This document shows, piece after piece, positions 54,822 to 63,802 of a stretch of DNA of 64,000 nucleotides. The DNA is from Rhodocyclales bacterium GT-UBC (GTDB lineage: Bacteria; Pseudomonadota; Gammaproteobacteria; Burkholderiales; Rhodocyclaceae). Both the position numbers and the translations under genes were made by a program. Position 1 is the first letter of the stretch. Every line of letters starts with the position of its first letter. The notes beneath the pieces were generated by a model, which saw nothing but the letters and a program-made list of their open reading frames with translations, was not told where the DNA came from and did not search any database. The DNA lies in assembly GCA_003583745.1 (NCBI GenBank), contig QXPY01000003.1:294052-358051 (forward strand), given 5' to 3'.

Positions 54822-57541
54822 TGCGCCGCTTCCCAGTTGGCGCCGACGCCGACTTCGACGACCAGCGGTACCTTGAGCTCGGCGACCTGGCCCATCAGGC
54901 GGGGCAGGTGAGTGCGGATCTCGCTCAGTTCGTCGTCCGGCACCTCCAGCACCAGTTCGTCGTGCACCTGCAGGACCAGGCGTGACTTCAGGGCTGACTT
55001 TTCCAGCCAGTCCTGGACGGCGATCATCGACAGCTTGATCAGGTCGGCCGCCGTGCCCTGCATCGGCGCATTGATCGCGGCGCGTTCGGCCCCCTGGCGG
55101 CGGGTGCCGTTGCTCGAGCGGATGTCGGGGAACCACAGCCGGCGGCCGAAGGCGGTTTCGACATAACCGGTCTGGCGCGCCGCTTCGCGGGCTTCTTCCA
55201 TGTAGCGGGCGACGCCGGGATAGCGGTTGAAGTAGCGTTCGATATAGGTCTGCGCCGCGCTGCGCTCCAGGCCGAGCTGGCGGGCCAGGCCGAAGGCGCT
55301 CATGCCGTAGATCAGGCCGAAGTTGATGCTCTTGGCGACGCGGCGTTGATCGGGGCCGACTTCGAGCGGCGTGACGCCGAAAATTTCGCCGGCCGTGGCG
55401 CGGTGCACGTCTTCGCCCTGGGCGAAGGCTTCAAGCAGGCGTTCGTCGCCGGACAGGTGAGCCATGATGCGCAGCTCGATCTGCGAGTAGTCGGCCGAAA
55501 CGATGCTGCTGCCGGCTGGGGCGACAAAGGCGGTGCGGATCTTGCGGCCTTCCTCGCTGCGCACCGGAATGTTCTGCAGGTTGGGGTCGCTCGAGGCGAG
55601 GCGCCCGGTCACCACCGAAGCCTGCGAGAAATGGGTGTGCACGCGGCCGGTGGCCGGATTGATCATGCGCGGCAGCTTGTCGGTATAGGTGCCCTTGAGC
55701 TTGGACAGGCTGCGGTGTTCGAGCAGCAGTTTGGGCAGCGGGTAGTCGAGGGCCAGTTCGGAGAGTACTTCCTCGTCGGTCGAGGGACTGCCCGACGGGG
55801 TTTTCTTCTTGACCGGCAAGCCGAGCTTGTCGAAGAGGATTTCGCCGAGCTGCTTCGGCGAGGCCAGGTTGAAAGGCTGGCCGGCCAGTTCGAAGGCCTG
55901 GGCTTCCAGGTTCATGATCTTCTGGCCGATTTCGTGGCTCTGCCGGGCCAGCACCTCGCCATCGATCAGGATGCCGGTTCGCTCCATCTGCCAGATCACC
56001 TGCCGGGCCGGCATTTCGATCTGGTGATAAATACGCGACAGACCTGGCTCGCCGGCGAATTGCGGATGCAGCGCGGCATGGACACGCAGCGTCACATCGG
56101 CATCCTCGGCGGCATAGGTGGCGGCGCGTTCGATGTCCACCTGGTCGAAGGTGATCTGCTTGGCACCCTTGCCGCAGAGATCTTCGTAGGCGATGGTGGC
56201 CAGCCCGAGGTGGCGGCTGCACAACTGGCCGAGGTCGTGCCCCTTGTCGGACTCGATGACATAGCTCTGCAGCATGGTGTCGTGGGCAATCCCGGCCAGC
56301 CGGATACCGTGGTTGGCGAAGACATGCTGGTCGTACTTGGCGTTCTGCAACACCTTCTTGCGCTCTGGGGCTTCCAGCCAGGCTTGCAGGCGGGCCAGTA
56401 CGGCCTCGCGCGGCAACTGGTCGGCAACACCGGGGGCGGTATGGGCGAGCGGGATGTAGCAGGCTTCGCCGGGCTTGACCGACAGCGAGATGCCGACGAT
56501 CTGTGCCGCGAAGGCGTCGAGACTGTTGGTCTCGGTATCGAGCGCCGTCAGTTCGGCCGCTTCGATCCGGCTCAGCCAGGTTTCGAATTGCGGCCAGCTG
56601 AACACGGTCTCGTAATGGACTTCGAGCGGCGCCGCCGCGGCAGCGGGTACGGCGGTTTCCACCGGGCCATTCTCGGCCGAAGGCGTGGCGTCGGCCGGCG
56701 CATCCAGCTCGCGCAACCAGGTGCGGAATTCATAGCGGCTGTACAGGCCGCGCAGCGTTTCGGTGTCGCGCGCCGTGGTGGTCAGCGCGCTCGGGGCCGG
56801 CAGGTTGGAGAGGTCGCAGGCCACCGTTACCAGCTTCTTGCCGAGCGGCAGGAAGCCAAGGTGATCGCGCAGGTTCTGGCCGACCACGCCACCGATTTCA
56901 TCGGCATGGGCGACGATTTCGTCGAGCGAACCGTATTGGTTCAGCCACTTCAGCGCGGTTTTCGGGCCGCACTTGGCGACGCCCGGTACGCCGTCGACGG
57001 TGTCGCCGACCAGGGCCAGGTAATCGACGATCTTGGCGGGCGGTACGCCGAATTTCGCTTCCACCCCGGCTTCGTCGAGCAGCTCGTTGCTCATCGTGTT
57101 GTACCAGCGGACCAGTGGATTGACCAGCTGGGTCAGGTCCTTGTCGCCGGTCGAGATCAGGGTCTCGATGCCGTCGGCGGTGGCCTGTTTGGCCAGCGTG
57201 CCGATCACGTCGTCGGCCTCGACGCCGTCCACCATCAGCAGCGGCCAGCCGGCCGCCTGGATGGCGGCGTGCAGGGGCTCGATCTGGCTGACCATCTCCG
57301 GCGGCATCGGCGGCCGGTGCGCCTTGTATTCCGGAAACCAGTCGTCGCGGAAGGTCTTGCCCTTGGCGTCGAAGACCACGGCCTTGTAGTCGGCCTTGTA
57401 GTCGCTTTCCAGACGACGTAGCATGTTCAGGACGCCGTAGATGGCACCTGTCGGCTCGCCCGCCTTGTTGCGCAGGTCGGGCAGGGCGTGGAAAGCGCGG
57501 TAAAGATAGGACGAACCGTCCACCAACAATAAGAGAGGCAT
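54818..57541 (-). CDS. polA: DNA polymerase I
   Basis: A 907-residue family A polymerase. The 5' nuclease domain starts LLLVDGSSYLYRAFHAL. The 3'-5' exonuclease has the catalytic DTE in LDTETNSLDAF. The polymerase has DYSQIELRIMAHLSGDERL (motif A), the O-helix region RRVAKSINFGLIYGMSAFGL, and VLQVHDELVLEVP (motif C). All catalytic residues are present, so both nucleases should work. The ATG at 57541 has no clear ribosome binding site, and lies 5 bases from the GTG of the divergent gene. Confidence 0.97.
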   Translation of the reverse strand: MPLLLLVDGSSYLYRAFHALPDLRNKAGEPTGAIYGVLNMLRRLESDYKADYKAVVFDAKGKTFRDDWFPEYKAHRPPMPPEMVSQIEPLHAAIQAAGWPLLMVDGVEADDVIGTLAKQATADGIETLISTGDKDLTQLVNPLVRWYNTMSNELLDEAGVEAKFGVPPAKIVDYLALVGDTVDGVPGVAKCGPKTALKWLNQYGSLDEIVAHADEIGGVVGQNLRDHLGFLPLGKKLVTVACDLSNLPAPSALTTTARDTETLRGLYSRYEFRTWLRELDAPADATPSAENGPVETAVPAAAAAPLEVHYETVFSWPQFETWLSRIEAAELTALDTETNSLDAFAAQIVGISLSVKPGEACYIPLAHTAPGVADQLPREAVLARLQAWLEAPERKKVLQNAKYDQHVFANHGIRLAGIAHDTMLQSYVIESDKGHDLGQLCSRHLGLATIAYEDLCGKGAKQITFDQVDIERAATYAAEDADVTLRVHAALHPQFAGEPGLSRIYHQIEMPARQVIWQMERTGILIDGEVLARQSHEIGQKIMNLEAQAFELAGQPFNLASPKQLGEILFDKLGLPVKKKTPSGSPSTDEEVLSELALDYPLPKLLLEHRSLSKLKGTYTDKLPRMINPATGRVHTHFSQASVVTGRLASSDPNLQNIPVRSEEGRKIRTAFVAPAGSSIVSADYSQIELRIMAHLSGDERLLEAFAQGEDVHRATAGEIFGVTPLEVGPDQRRVAKSINFGLIYGMSAFGLARQLGLERSAAQTYIERYFNRYPGVARYMEEAREAARQTGYVETAFGRRLWFPDIRSSNGTRRQGAERAAINAPMQGTAADLIKLSMIAVQDWLEKSALKSRLVLQVHDELVLEVPDDELSEIRTHLPRLMGQVAELKVPLVVEVGVGANWEAAH

Positions 57542-57546
57542 GAGAA

Positions 57547-58275
57547 GTGACAGAGAGCGATAAGCTGGTGATGGGCGTCGAAACCGAGGCCATGCTAAAA
57601 AGTGCGACGGCCCGCGAATCGTGGCGGATTTTCGGCATTATGTCAGAGTTCGTCGAGGCGACTGAACGTCTCTCGGCGATCAGGCCGGCCGTGACCATCT
57701 TCGGCAGCGCCCGGGTGCGACCCGACTCGCCGTACTACATGCTGACCGAACAGGTCGCCCGCCTGCTCTCCGATTCCGGCTTCTCGGTGATCTCCGGCGG
57801 CGGTCCCGGCATCATGGAAGCGGCCAACAAAGGCGCCTTCTTCGGCAAGTCGCCGTCGGTCGGTCTCAACATCCAGCTCGCCCATGAGCAGAAGGCCAAT
57901 CCCTACCAGGACATCTCGCAGACCTTCCGTCATTTCTTCGCCCGCAAGTACATGTTCGTCCGCTTTGCCAGCGCCTACGTCGTGATGCCCGGCGGTTTCG
58001 GCACGCTCGACGAGCTGATGGAGGCGCTCACCCTGATCCAGACCGGCAAGGCTCGCAAGATTCCCTTGATCCTGGTCTGCTCCGACTTCTGGAAAGGCAT
58101 GATCGACTGGTTCAAGGAACGCCTGGTGGCCGAAGGCATGGTCGATCCGGAGGACATCGAACTGATCCAGTTGATCGACGATCCAAAGCAGGTGGTCGAA
58201 GCCATCTTCAAGCATTACGAGGCACGCCCTTTCGGCCCGCTGCCGAACGAGCACGAGATGATGCTCAACCTGTAA
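57547..58275 (+). CDS. LOG-family (TIGR00730) Rossmann-fold protein
   Basis: A 242-residue protein with GSARVRPDSPYY, ISGGGPGIMEAANKGAF and the signature MPGGFGTLDELMEAL. This family includes nucleotide 5'-monophosphate nucleosidases (LOG, PpnN-like), often misnamed lysine decarboxylase. GTG 57547 is supported by GAGAGG 8 bases upstream; that site lies inside the first codons of polA on the other strand. An ATG at 57592 would begin the better conserved part. Confidence 0.88.
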   Translation: MTESDKLVMGVETEAMLKSATARESWRIFGIMSEFVEATERLSAIRPAVTIFGSARVRPDSPYYMLTEQVARLLSDSGFSVISGGGPGIMEAANKGAFFGKSPSVGLNIQLAHEQKANPYQDISQTFRHFFARKYMFVRFASAYVVMPGGFGTLDELMEALTLIQTGKARKIPLILVCSDFWKGMIDWFKERLVAEGMVDPEDIELIQLIDDPKQVVEAIFKHYEARPFGPLPNEHEMMLNL

Positions 58276-58308
58276 TAAAATCGGGTCTGAACCCTCGAGG
58301 ACAATCCC

Positions 58309-58638
58309 ATGCGTCGTTTTCTTCCCATCCTGTTGCTGCTTTCTTCGTCCGCCTGGGCGCAGAGCGGCGAACTCCAGCCCCTGCCTGCCGTGCCGCCGCC
58401 GCCGCCCGGCATGGAGGCTTTCGATGCGGCCATGGAGCCGCAGGTCACCATCGTCAAGAGCGAGAAGGAGACCCGCGAGGAGTATCGGATCAAGGGCAAG
58501 CTCTACATGATCAAGGTGACGCCGGCCGTCGGTCCGGCTTTTTATCTGGTCGATCGGCAAGGCGATGGCAATTTCATCGAAGCCGATATTCCCCATACGC
58601 CGGTCAAGCCGCCGATGTGGATCATTCATAGCTGGTAA
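58309..58638 (+). CDS. Periplasmic DUF2782 protein
   Basis: A 109-residue protein with a signal peptide (MRRFLPILLLLSSSAWAQ). A Pro-rich linker precedes VKSEKETREEYRIKGKLYMIKVTP and the end WIIHSW, matching DUF2782, which is common next to polA/thrB in betaproteobacteria. Function unknown. Confidence 0.82.
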   Translation: MRRFLPILLLLSSSAWAQSGELQPLPAVPPPPPGMEAFDAAMEPQVTIVKSEKETREEYRIKGKLYMIKVTPAVGPAFYLVDRQGDGNFIEADIPHTPVKPPMWIIHSW

Positions 58639-58641
58639 GCC

Positions 58642-59565
58642 TTGTCCGTCTACACCACAGTCGGCCGGGATGCACTGGCTGACTGGCTCCAGCCGCTAGG
58701 CCTGGGCGAATTGATCGATCTGGCCGGCATCGCCGCCGGCATGCAGAACTCCAATTATTTCGTGACCACGAGCAGTGGCCGCTACGTGCTGACGCTGTTC
58801 GAGCGCATCGAGCCGGCTGCGCTCGATTTCTACCTGGCCTTGATGGACCACCTGTCGCTGCGTGGCATTCCTTGCCCGCAACCTTTGAGCGACGGCAACG
58901 GGCAGCGCTGGCGCCAACTCGCCGGCAAGCCGGCGGCGCTGCTCAGCTGCCTGCCCGGGGCCAATGTCGAGATGCCGGACGAGGCACATTGTCACGCCTT
59001 GGGCGGGATGCTGGCCGGCCTGCATCGGGCCGGTGCCGATTTCCCCAATCCCTGGCCCAATCCCTGCGGGGCGGGCTGGCGGCAGAAGATCGGCGAGACC
59101 TTGTTGCCTGGTCTATTGCCTGACGAGCAGGCCTTGCTTGCGGACGAGCTGGCCTTCCAGGCTGGGCAGGATTTCTCGGCCTTGCCGCACGGCGTCATTC
59201 ATGCCGATCTTTTTCGCGACAACGTGCTGTGGCAGGACGGGCGCGTTTCCGGGGTGCTCGATTTCTATTTCGCCGGTGCCGATGCCTTTTTGTTCGATCT
59301 GGCGGTGGTGGCCAACGACTGGTGTTTCAACGACGCAACACTGCGCAGCCTGATCGCCGGCTACAGTGCACTGCGCCCGCTTGAAGCGGCGGAGATTGCC
59401 GCCTGGCCGGCCATGCGGCGGGCGGCCGCGCTGCGTTTCTGGCTGCTCCGGCTGGAGGTCAGGCAAAGGCCGCAGTCCGGCGAGGTGGTGACGATCAAGG
59501 ACCCGGATCATTTTGGCCGCATGTTGCAGCGTTTTCGCCTTGCTCCCGAGGCCTTGCCCCGTTAG
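58642..59565 (+). CDS. thrB: Homoserine kinase (APH-fold ThrB)
   Basis: A 307-residue kinase of the aminoglycoside phosphotransferase fold. GIAAGMQNSNYFVTTSSGRYVL is the nucleotide-binding region, HADLFRDNVLW the catalytic loop with Asp and Asn, and DFYFAG the metal-binding part. It phosphorylates homoserine for threonine synthesis. The start is TTG 58642, three bases after the previous stop. Confidence 0.92.
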   Translation: MSVYTTVGRDALADWLQPLGLGELIDLAGIAAGMQNSNYFVTTSSGRYVLTLFERIEPAALDFYLALMDHLSLRGIPCPQPLSDGNGQRWRQLAGKPAALLSCLPGANVEMPDEAHCHALGGMLAGLHRAGADFPNPWPNPCGAGWRQKIGETLLPGLLPDEQALLADELAFQAGQDFSALPHGVIHADLFRDNVLWQDGRVSGVLDFYFAGADAFLFDLAVVANDWCFNDATLRSLIAGYSALRPLEAAEIAAWPAMRRAAALRFWLLRLEVRQRPQSGEVVTIKDPDHFGRMLQRFRLAPEALPR

Positions 59566-59574
59566 CATCCGCGC

Positions 59575-60321
59575 ATGAACGAAATGTCCGCTTTTCCCGT
59601 CGCTCCCGAGACTTTTCGTGGCGAAAGCCGCGAAGTCGATCCCGGCGCCTGTTTCGACTGGCTGCGCCAGGGCTGGGCCATGTTCATGGTCAATCCGGGG
59701 GTATGGATCGGCTGTTCCGTGTTGCTGCTGATCATCCAGATGGCCTTCAATGTCGTACCGATCTTCGGCCAGTTCGCTGCCTATCTGTTGGTGCCTTTGT
59801 TCGGCGCAGGCATGGTGCAAGTCTGCCGTCACATTGCACAGGAAAGGCCGGCCGAGATAGCCGATTTGTTTGCCGGTTTTCGCCATAACGCCGGGCCATT
59901 GATCATGGTCGGCCTGTTTTTTGCCGGTGGCGTTTTCGGCCTGGCTTTCATTGCGGTCATCTTGGTCAATGGCGGGGTCTTCGGTTCCGGTATCAACGCC
60001 AAGGTCTTTAGCGCCTCGATCAATTTCGGCAGCGTGATGCTGGCCGGCCTGTTGGTCGCCGTACTTTCGATTCCCGTCATCATGGCCACCTGGTTTGCCC
60101 CGGCCCTGGTTTTTCTTCACGACATGAAGCCGGTGGCGGCGATTCGTGCCAGCTTCGATGCCGGCTTCAAGAACTGGCTGGTGATGATCGTCTTCGGTAC
60201 TTTCCTCATTGTTGCCCTGTTTTTTGCCATGCTGCCGCTCGGCCTGGGCTTGATCCTCCTATTGCCGATTTTTTCCGGCGCCGTCTACGCGTCGTATCGC
60301 GATATTTTTTTGGGAACCTAG
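59575..60321 (+). CDS. BPSS1780-family membrane protein
   Basis: A 248-residue integral membrane protein with about five or six helices. FDWLRQGWAMFMVNPGVWIG at the first membrane entry and YASYRDIF at the C-terminus are the marks of the betaproteobacterial BPSS1780 family. Function unknown. Its stop directly touches the GTG of the paralogue that follows. Confidence 0.82.
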   Translation: MNEMSAFPVAPETFRGESREVDPGACFDWLRQGWAMFMVNPGVWIGCSVLLLIIQMAFNVVPIFGQFAAYLLVPLFGAGMVQVCRHIAQERPAEIADLFAGFRHNAGPLIMVGLFFAGGVFGLAFIAVILVNGGVFGSGINAKVFSASINFGSVMLAGLLVAVLSIPVIMATWFAPALVFLHDMKPVAAIRASFDAGFKNWLVMIVFGTFLIVALFFAMLPLGLGLILLLPIFSGAVYASYRDIFLGT

Positions 60322-61095
60322 GTGCGCGCCCAGACTCTCCCTGCAGCCGCTGGCTGGCGATGGATCGGTGCCGGCTTCATGATTTTCCGGCGCAATCCGC
60401 CCGTACTGTCGATGTTGGTCATCGCTTACTGGTTCACCCTGATTTTTCTCAACATCCTGCCGATCATCGGCGCGCTGGTCGCTTCGCTGGTCGTGCCGGG
60501 GCTCTCGGTCGGCCTGATGCAGGCCTCGCGCAATCTCGAGCGCGGCCAACCGGTTGGCTTGCAAACCTTGTTTGGCGGCCTCAAGGAAAATACCCGCACC
60601 CTGCTCGCGCTAGGTGCACTGTACCTGTTTTGTACCATCGGTATCCTCGGTGTCTCGGCCCTGGTCGATGGCGGCAACATGCTTCACTACATGCTGGCCA
60701 ACAGCCGGGCCGAACGGGCCCAGTTCGAGGATGCCGATTTCACCTTGCCGGGCCTGGTCGTCCTGTTGCTGCTGTTGCCGGTTTTGATGGCCTACTGGTT
60801 CGCCCCGGTATTGGCTGCCTGGCATCGCCTGCCGATGGCCAAGTCGCTGTTCTTCAGCTTCATCGCTTGCTGGATGAACTGGCGTCCTTTCCTGACCTAC
60901 AGCCTGGGGTTGCTGATCGTCGCCGGGGTGCTGCCCGGCATGCTGCTTGGCATACTGCTGTTGCTATTCCCGGCGGCGCAGAGTTTCATCACCGGCATCG
61001 TCAGCGTGCCTTTGTTGCTGATCATCGCACCGGCGGTTTTTGCCAGCTTTTACGCCAGTTATCGCGATATCTTCGGTATCTCCGAAATTGTCTGA
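60322..61095 (+). CDS. BPSS1780-family membrane protein, second copy
   Basis: A 257-residue integral membrane protein related to the previous gene: WRWIGAGFMIFRRNPPVLSML at the first membrane entry and FYASYRDIFGI at the end. The sequences differ a lot elsewhere, so the duplication is old. GTG 60322 is the start. The stop overlaps nadD by 8 bases. Confidence 0.82.
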   Translation: MRAQTLPAAAGWRWIGAGFMIFRRNPPVLSMLVIAYWFTLIFLNILPIIGALVASLVVPGLSVGLMQASRNLERGQPVGLQTLFGGLKENTRTLLALGALYLFCTIGILGVSALVDGGNMLHYMLANSRAERAQFEDADFTLPGLVVLLLLLPVLMAYWFAPVLAAWHRLPMAKSLFFSFIACWMNWRPFLTYSLGLLIVAGVLPGMLLGILLLLFPAAQSFITGIVSVPLLLIIAPAVFASFYASYRDIFGISEIV

Positions 61096-61741
61096 GCCGC
61101 TGGGCCTGTTCGGTGGGACTTTCGATCCCGTGCACTTTGGTCATTTGCGTCTGGCCGAGGAATCGATAGCTCATCTCGGTCTGGGCGGCGTGCGCTGGAT
61201 TCCGGCCGGACGTCCGCCGCACCGCGGGGTGCCGGAAGTCACCGGCGAGCAAAGATTGGCCATGGTTAGCGCGGCCATCGCCGGGAATACCCGGTTTTCA
61301 GTCGATGCCAGCGAAGTGATGGCGGCCGCGCCGAGCTATACCGTGCATACACTGGAGCGTCTGCGCCATGAGCTGGGGGCGGATCGAGCGCTGGTGCTGC
61401 TGGTCGGCGCCGATGCCTTTGCCGGGCTGGCCAGCTGGCATCGCTGGCGCGACATTTTTTCCCTTGCCCATCTGGCCGTTTCCCATCGGCCGGGCTTCCC
61501 GGTCGAAAGCGCCAGCCTGCCGGCAGCGCTGGCCGAGGAATTCGAGGCGCGTCGACTAAGTGACATCGACAGCCTGAAAGCCTCTCCGGGTGGGGCAATT
61601 GCGACTTTCGCGATGACCCAGCTGGCGATTTCGGCAACGCAAATCCGCAAACTGCTGGCCAACCAGCTTTCGGCGCGCTATTTGCTGCCGGATGCCGTTC
61701 TCGACTATATTCAGACTCATTCTCTTTACAGAAACGCCTAA
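61088..61741 (+). CDS. nadD: Nicotinate-nucleotide adenylyltransferase
   Basis: A 217-residue enzyme that makes nicotinic acid adenine dinucleotide in NAD synthesis. GLFGGTFDPVHFGHLRLAE carries the HxGH motif and ISATQIRKLL is the second nucleotide motif. The start is TTG 61088, overlapping the upstream stop; a longer in-frame ATG at 61040 lies within the preceding gene. It overlaps rsfS by one base. Confidence 0.93.
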   Translation: MSEPLGLFGGTFDPVHFGHLRLAEESIAHLGLGGVRWIPAGRPPHRGVPEVTGEQRLAMVSAAIAGNTRFSVDASEVMAAAPSYTVHTLERLRHELGADRALVLLVGADAFAGLASWHRWRDIFSLAHLAVSHRPGFPVESASLPAALAEEFEARRLSDIDSLKASPGGAIATFAMTQLAISATQIRKLLANQLSARYLLPDAVLDYIQTHSLYRNA

Positions 61742-62106
61742 TGGACATACGCAAGCTGCAGAAAATCGTTGTATCCGCCCTCGAAGACATCAAGGGCAAG
61801 GATATCGAAGTCATCAACACCACCAAGCTGACCTCGATGTTCGATCGACTGGTCATCGCCACCGGCGACTCCAACCGCCAGGTCAAGGCACTGGCCAGCA
61901 ACGTCCAGGAAAAGGTCAAGGAAGCCGGCGGTGAAGTACTCTCCACCGAGGGCGAGGATGGCGGTGAATGGGTTCTGGTCGACCTCGGCGACATGGTCGT
62001 CCATGTCATGCAACCGACCGTGCGCCAGTACTACAACCTCGAGGAACTCTGGCAAGCGACGCCGGCCCAGCGCCGCAAGGCAGCGGAGCAGGCGCCCTCG
62101 GAATGA
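61741..62106 (+). CDS. rsfS: Ribosome silencing factor RsfS
   Basis: A 121-residue RsfS/RsfA protein with [39 protein letters not shown] and [21 protein letters not shown]. It binds ribosomal protein L14 and blocks subunit joining when nutrients are short. It overlaps nadD (TAATG) and rlmH (ATGA). Confidence 0.95.
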   Translation: MDIRKLQKIVVSALEDIKGKDIEVINTTKLTSMFDRLVIATGDSNRQVKALASNVQEKVKEAGGEVLSTEGEDGGEWVLVDLGDMVVHVMQPTVRQYYNLEELWQATPAQRRKAAEQAPSE

Positions 62107-62573
62107 AGCTGAGCGTACTCGCCGTCGGCCATCGCCAGCCCGACTGGGTGAGCGCCGGTTGCGCCGAGTACCTCAAGCGGATGCCGCGCGAACTGCCGGC
62201 CAGCGTGACCGAAATCAAGCCCGAGCCACGCGGCTCGAAAACCCGCGAACAGTTGCTGGCGGCCGAAAAGGGCCGTATCCGCGAGGCCCTGGCCGCGGGG
62301 TGTCGGATCGTCGTGCTCGATGAAAAGGGCGACGACCTGACCACGCTGAAGCTGGCCAAGCGGCTCGAAGCCTGGATGCTGGACGGACGGGATGTCGCGC
62401 TGTTGATTGGCGGCGCCGATGGCCTCGACGAGGAATTCAAGCAACAGGCCGACGACAAGCTGCGTCTGTCCAGCCTGACCCTGCCGCACGGCATGGCGCG
62501 GCTGCTGCTGTGCGAACAGTTGTACCGGGCGGTCAGTGTGCTGAAGAACCACCCCTATCACCGGGAAGGATGA
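62103..62573 (+). CDS. rlmH: 23S rRNA pseudouridine1915 N3-methyltransferase
   Basis: A 156-residue SPOUT methyltransferase. SAM-binding knot features are [13 protein letters not shown] and [17 protein letters not shown], with the end NHPYHREG. It methylates pseudouridine 1915 in helix 69. The usual partner of rsfS. Confidence 0.95.
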   Translation: MKLSVLAVGHRQPDWVSAGCAEYLKRMPRELPASVTEIKPEPRGSKTREQLLAAEKGRIREALAAGCRIVVLDEKGDDLTTLKLAKRLEAWMLDGRDVALLIGGADGLDEEFKQQADDKLRLSSLTLPHGMARLLLCEQLYRAVSVLKNHPYHREG

Positions 62574-63178
62574 TGCGACTTTATCTTGCCTCGCGCAGCC
62601 CGCGCCGTCGGGAACTGCTCAACCAGATCGGCATTGCCTTCGACACCATCGTTTTTCGCGATGGATCGCGGGCCGATTCGGAAACCGACGAGACGCCCTT
62701 TCCTGGCGAGAATCCACTGATTTATGTCGAGCGGGTGGCGCGCGCCAAGGCCGAGCATGGCCTGCAGATCGTCCATGAGCGCAAGCTGCCCTTGCGTCCG
62801 GTGCTGTCGGCCGACACCACGCTGGAGTTTGCCGGCGAAATCATTGGCAAGCCGGTCGACATGGCCGATGCGGTGGCCATCCTGCGCCGCCTGTCCGGGC
62901 AGACTCATCGTGTGCTGACCGGGGTGGCGATCAACCACATGGGGCGTACCGAATACATCCTGTCATCGAGCGAAGTGCGTTTTCGTCGTCTCGACGAAGA
63001 AGAAATCCGCCATTACGTCCTCAGCGGCGAGCCGATGGACAAGGCGGGGGCTTACGGCATCCAGGGCCGGGCCGGCTTGTTCGTCGAACATCTGGCCGGC
63101 AGCTATAGCGGGGTGATGGGCCTGCCGGTCTGTGAAACCGGCGAGTTGCTCAAGCGTCTCGGCTTCCGGCCGCTTTAG
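62570..63178 (+). CDS. maf: Maf-family nucleoside triphosphate pyrophosphatase
   Basis: A 202-residue protein with [35 protein letters not shown] and [17 protein letters not shown], the three Maf signatures. It hydrolyses non-canonical or pyrimidine NTPs. Two ATGs in a row (62570 and 62573) overlap the rlmH stop; GGAAGG is close upstream and favours the second. Confidence 0.93.
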   Translation: MMRLYLASRSPRRRELLNQIGIAFDTIVFRDGSRADSETDETPFPGENPLIYVERVARAKAEHGLQIVHERKLPLRPVLSADTTLEFAGEIIGKPVDMADAVAILRRLSGQTHRVLTGVAINHMGRTEYILSSSEVRFRRLDEEEIRHYVLSGEPMDKAGAYGIQGRAGLFVEHLAGSYSGVMGLPVCETGELLKRLGFRPL

Positions 63179-63199
63179 GTCGGTATTTCGGCCGGTAAA

Positions 63200-63790
63200 T
63201 CAGGCCGGTATCGCCACGTTGCCGACGTAACCGGCCGGCAAGGCCAGCGGCCGTATCCGGCATCGGGTTTCCTGCCTGGCCGTGCCCATCTCTCCATCGT
63301 TCCACTCGCCCAGCCCTTCGCCATGCAGCTTCAGGCAGGCCTCGCGCGCCGTCCAGGCGCGGGCAAAGGCCGCAAGCTGTTGCGCCGGCGGCAGGGTGGC
63401 GAGATGCCTGGCACAGTCGGGGCCGAGGTAGTCGGCCGCCAGGGTCGGGATTTCCGCCTGCCAGGCCGGCGCTGGCGGTACGGCCAGCAGATCGATGCCA
63501 ACCGGTCCGGCAAGGTGGATGGCGGCCAGCGAAAGCCCGCTTTCGTGGCTGACCGACAGGCCGATCCGGTGTTTCGGGTCGGCCAGGCGCAGTCCCTTGC
63601 CGGGCGAGGAAGCCAGCGCAACCTGCGCGGCCGGGCAAGCCAGATGCGCTGCCAGCACGCTTCGCAACCTGGCCCGGATCAGTTGCCGGGCCGTCGTCCG
63701 GTCTTGCCCGGCGGGGGTATCGATCGCCAGCACCAGCAACTCGGGCAGGGGCTGGGCGATGTCGTCGTAGCCGGCGCGAACGACGATCAA
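63200..63790 (-). CDS. 4'-phosphopantetheinyl transferase superfamily protein
   Basis: A 196-residue protein. GLSVSHESGLSLAAI and VGIDLLAV form the Mg/CoA site, and FARAWTAREACLKLHGEGL is the signature helix (WTAREACLK, with Arg where KEA-type proteins have Lys). It would load a phosphopantetheine arm on a carrier protein. The start is TTG 63790 with GGGAAA 6 bases upstream. It lies 12 bases after the hexapeptide-repeat gene, which suggests that protein is its partner. Confidence 0.85.
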   Translation of the reverse strand: MIVVRAGYDDIAQPLPELLVLAIDTPAGQDRTTARQLIRARLRSVLAAHLACPAAQVALASSPGKGLRLADPKHRIGLSVSHESGLSLAAIHLAGPVGIDLLAVPPAPAWQAEIPTLAADYLGPDCARHLATLPPAQQLAAFARAWTAREACLKLHGEGLGEWNDGEMGTARQETRCRIRPLALPAGYVGNVAIPA

Positions 63791-63802
63791 GCCGATTTCC
63801 CG

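Noticed and set aside
55346-57421. Long open frame on the plus strand opposite polA
   Set aside because: Same reason; polA is complete and conserved on the minus strand.
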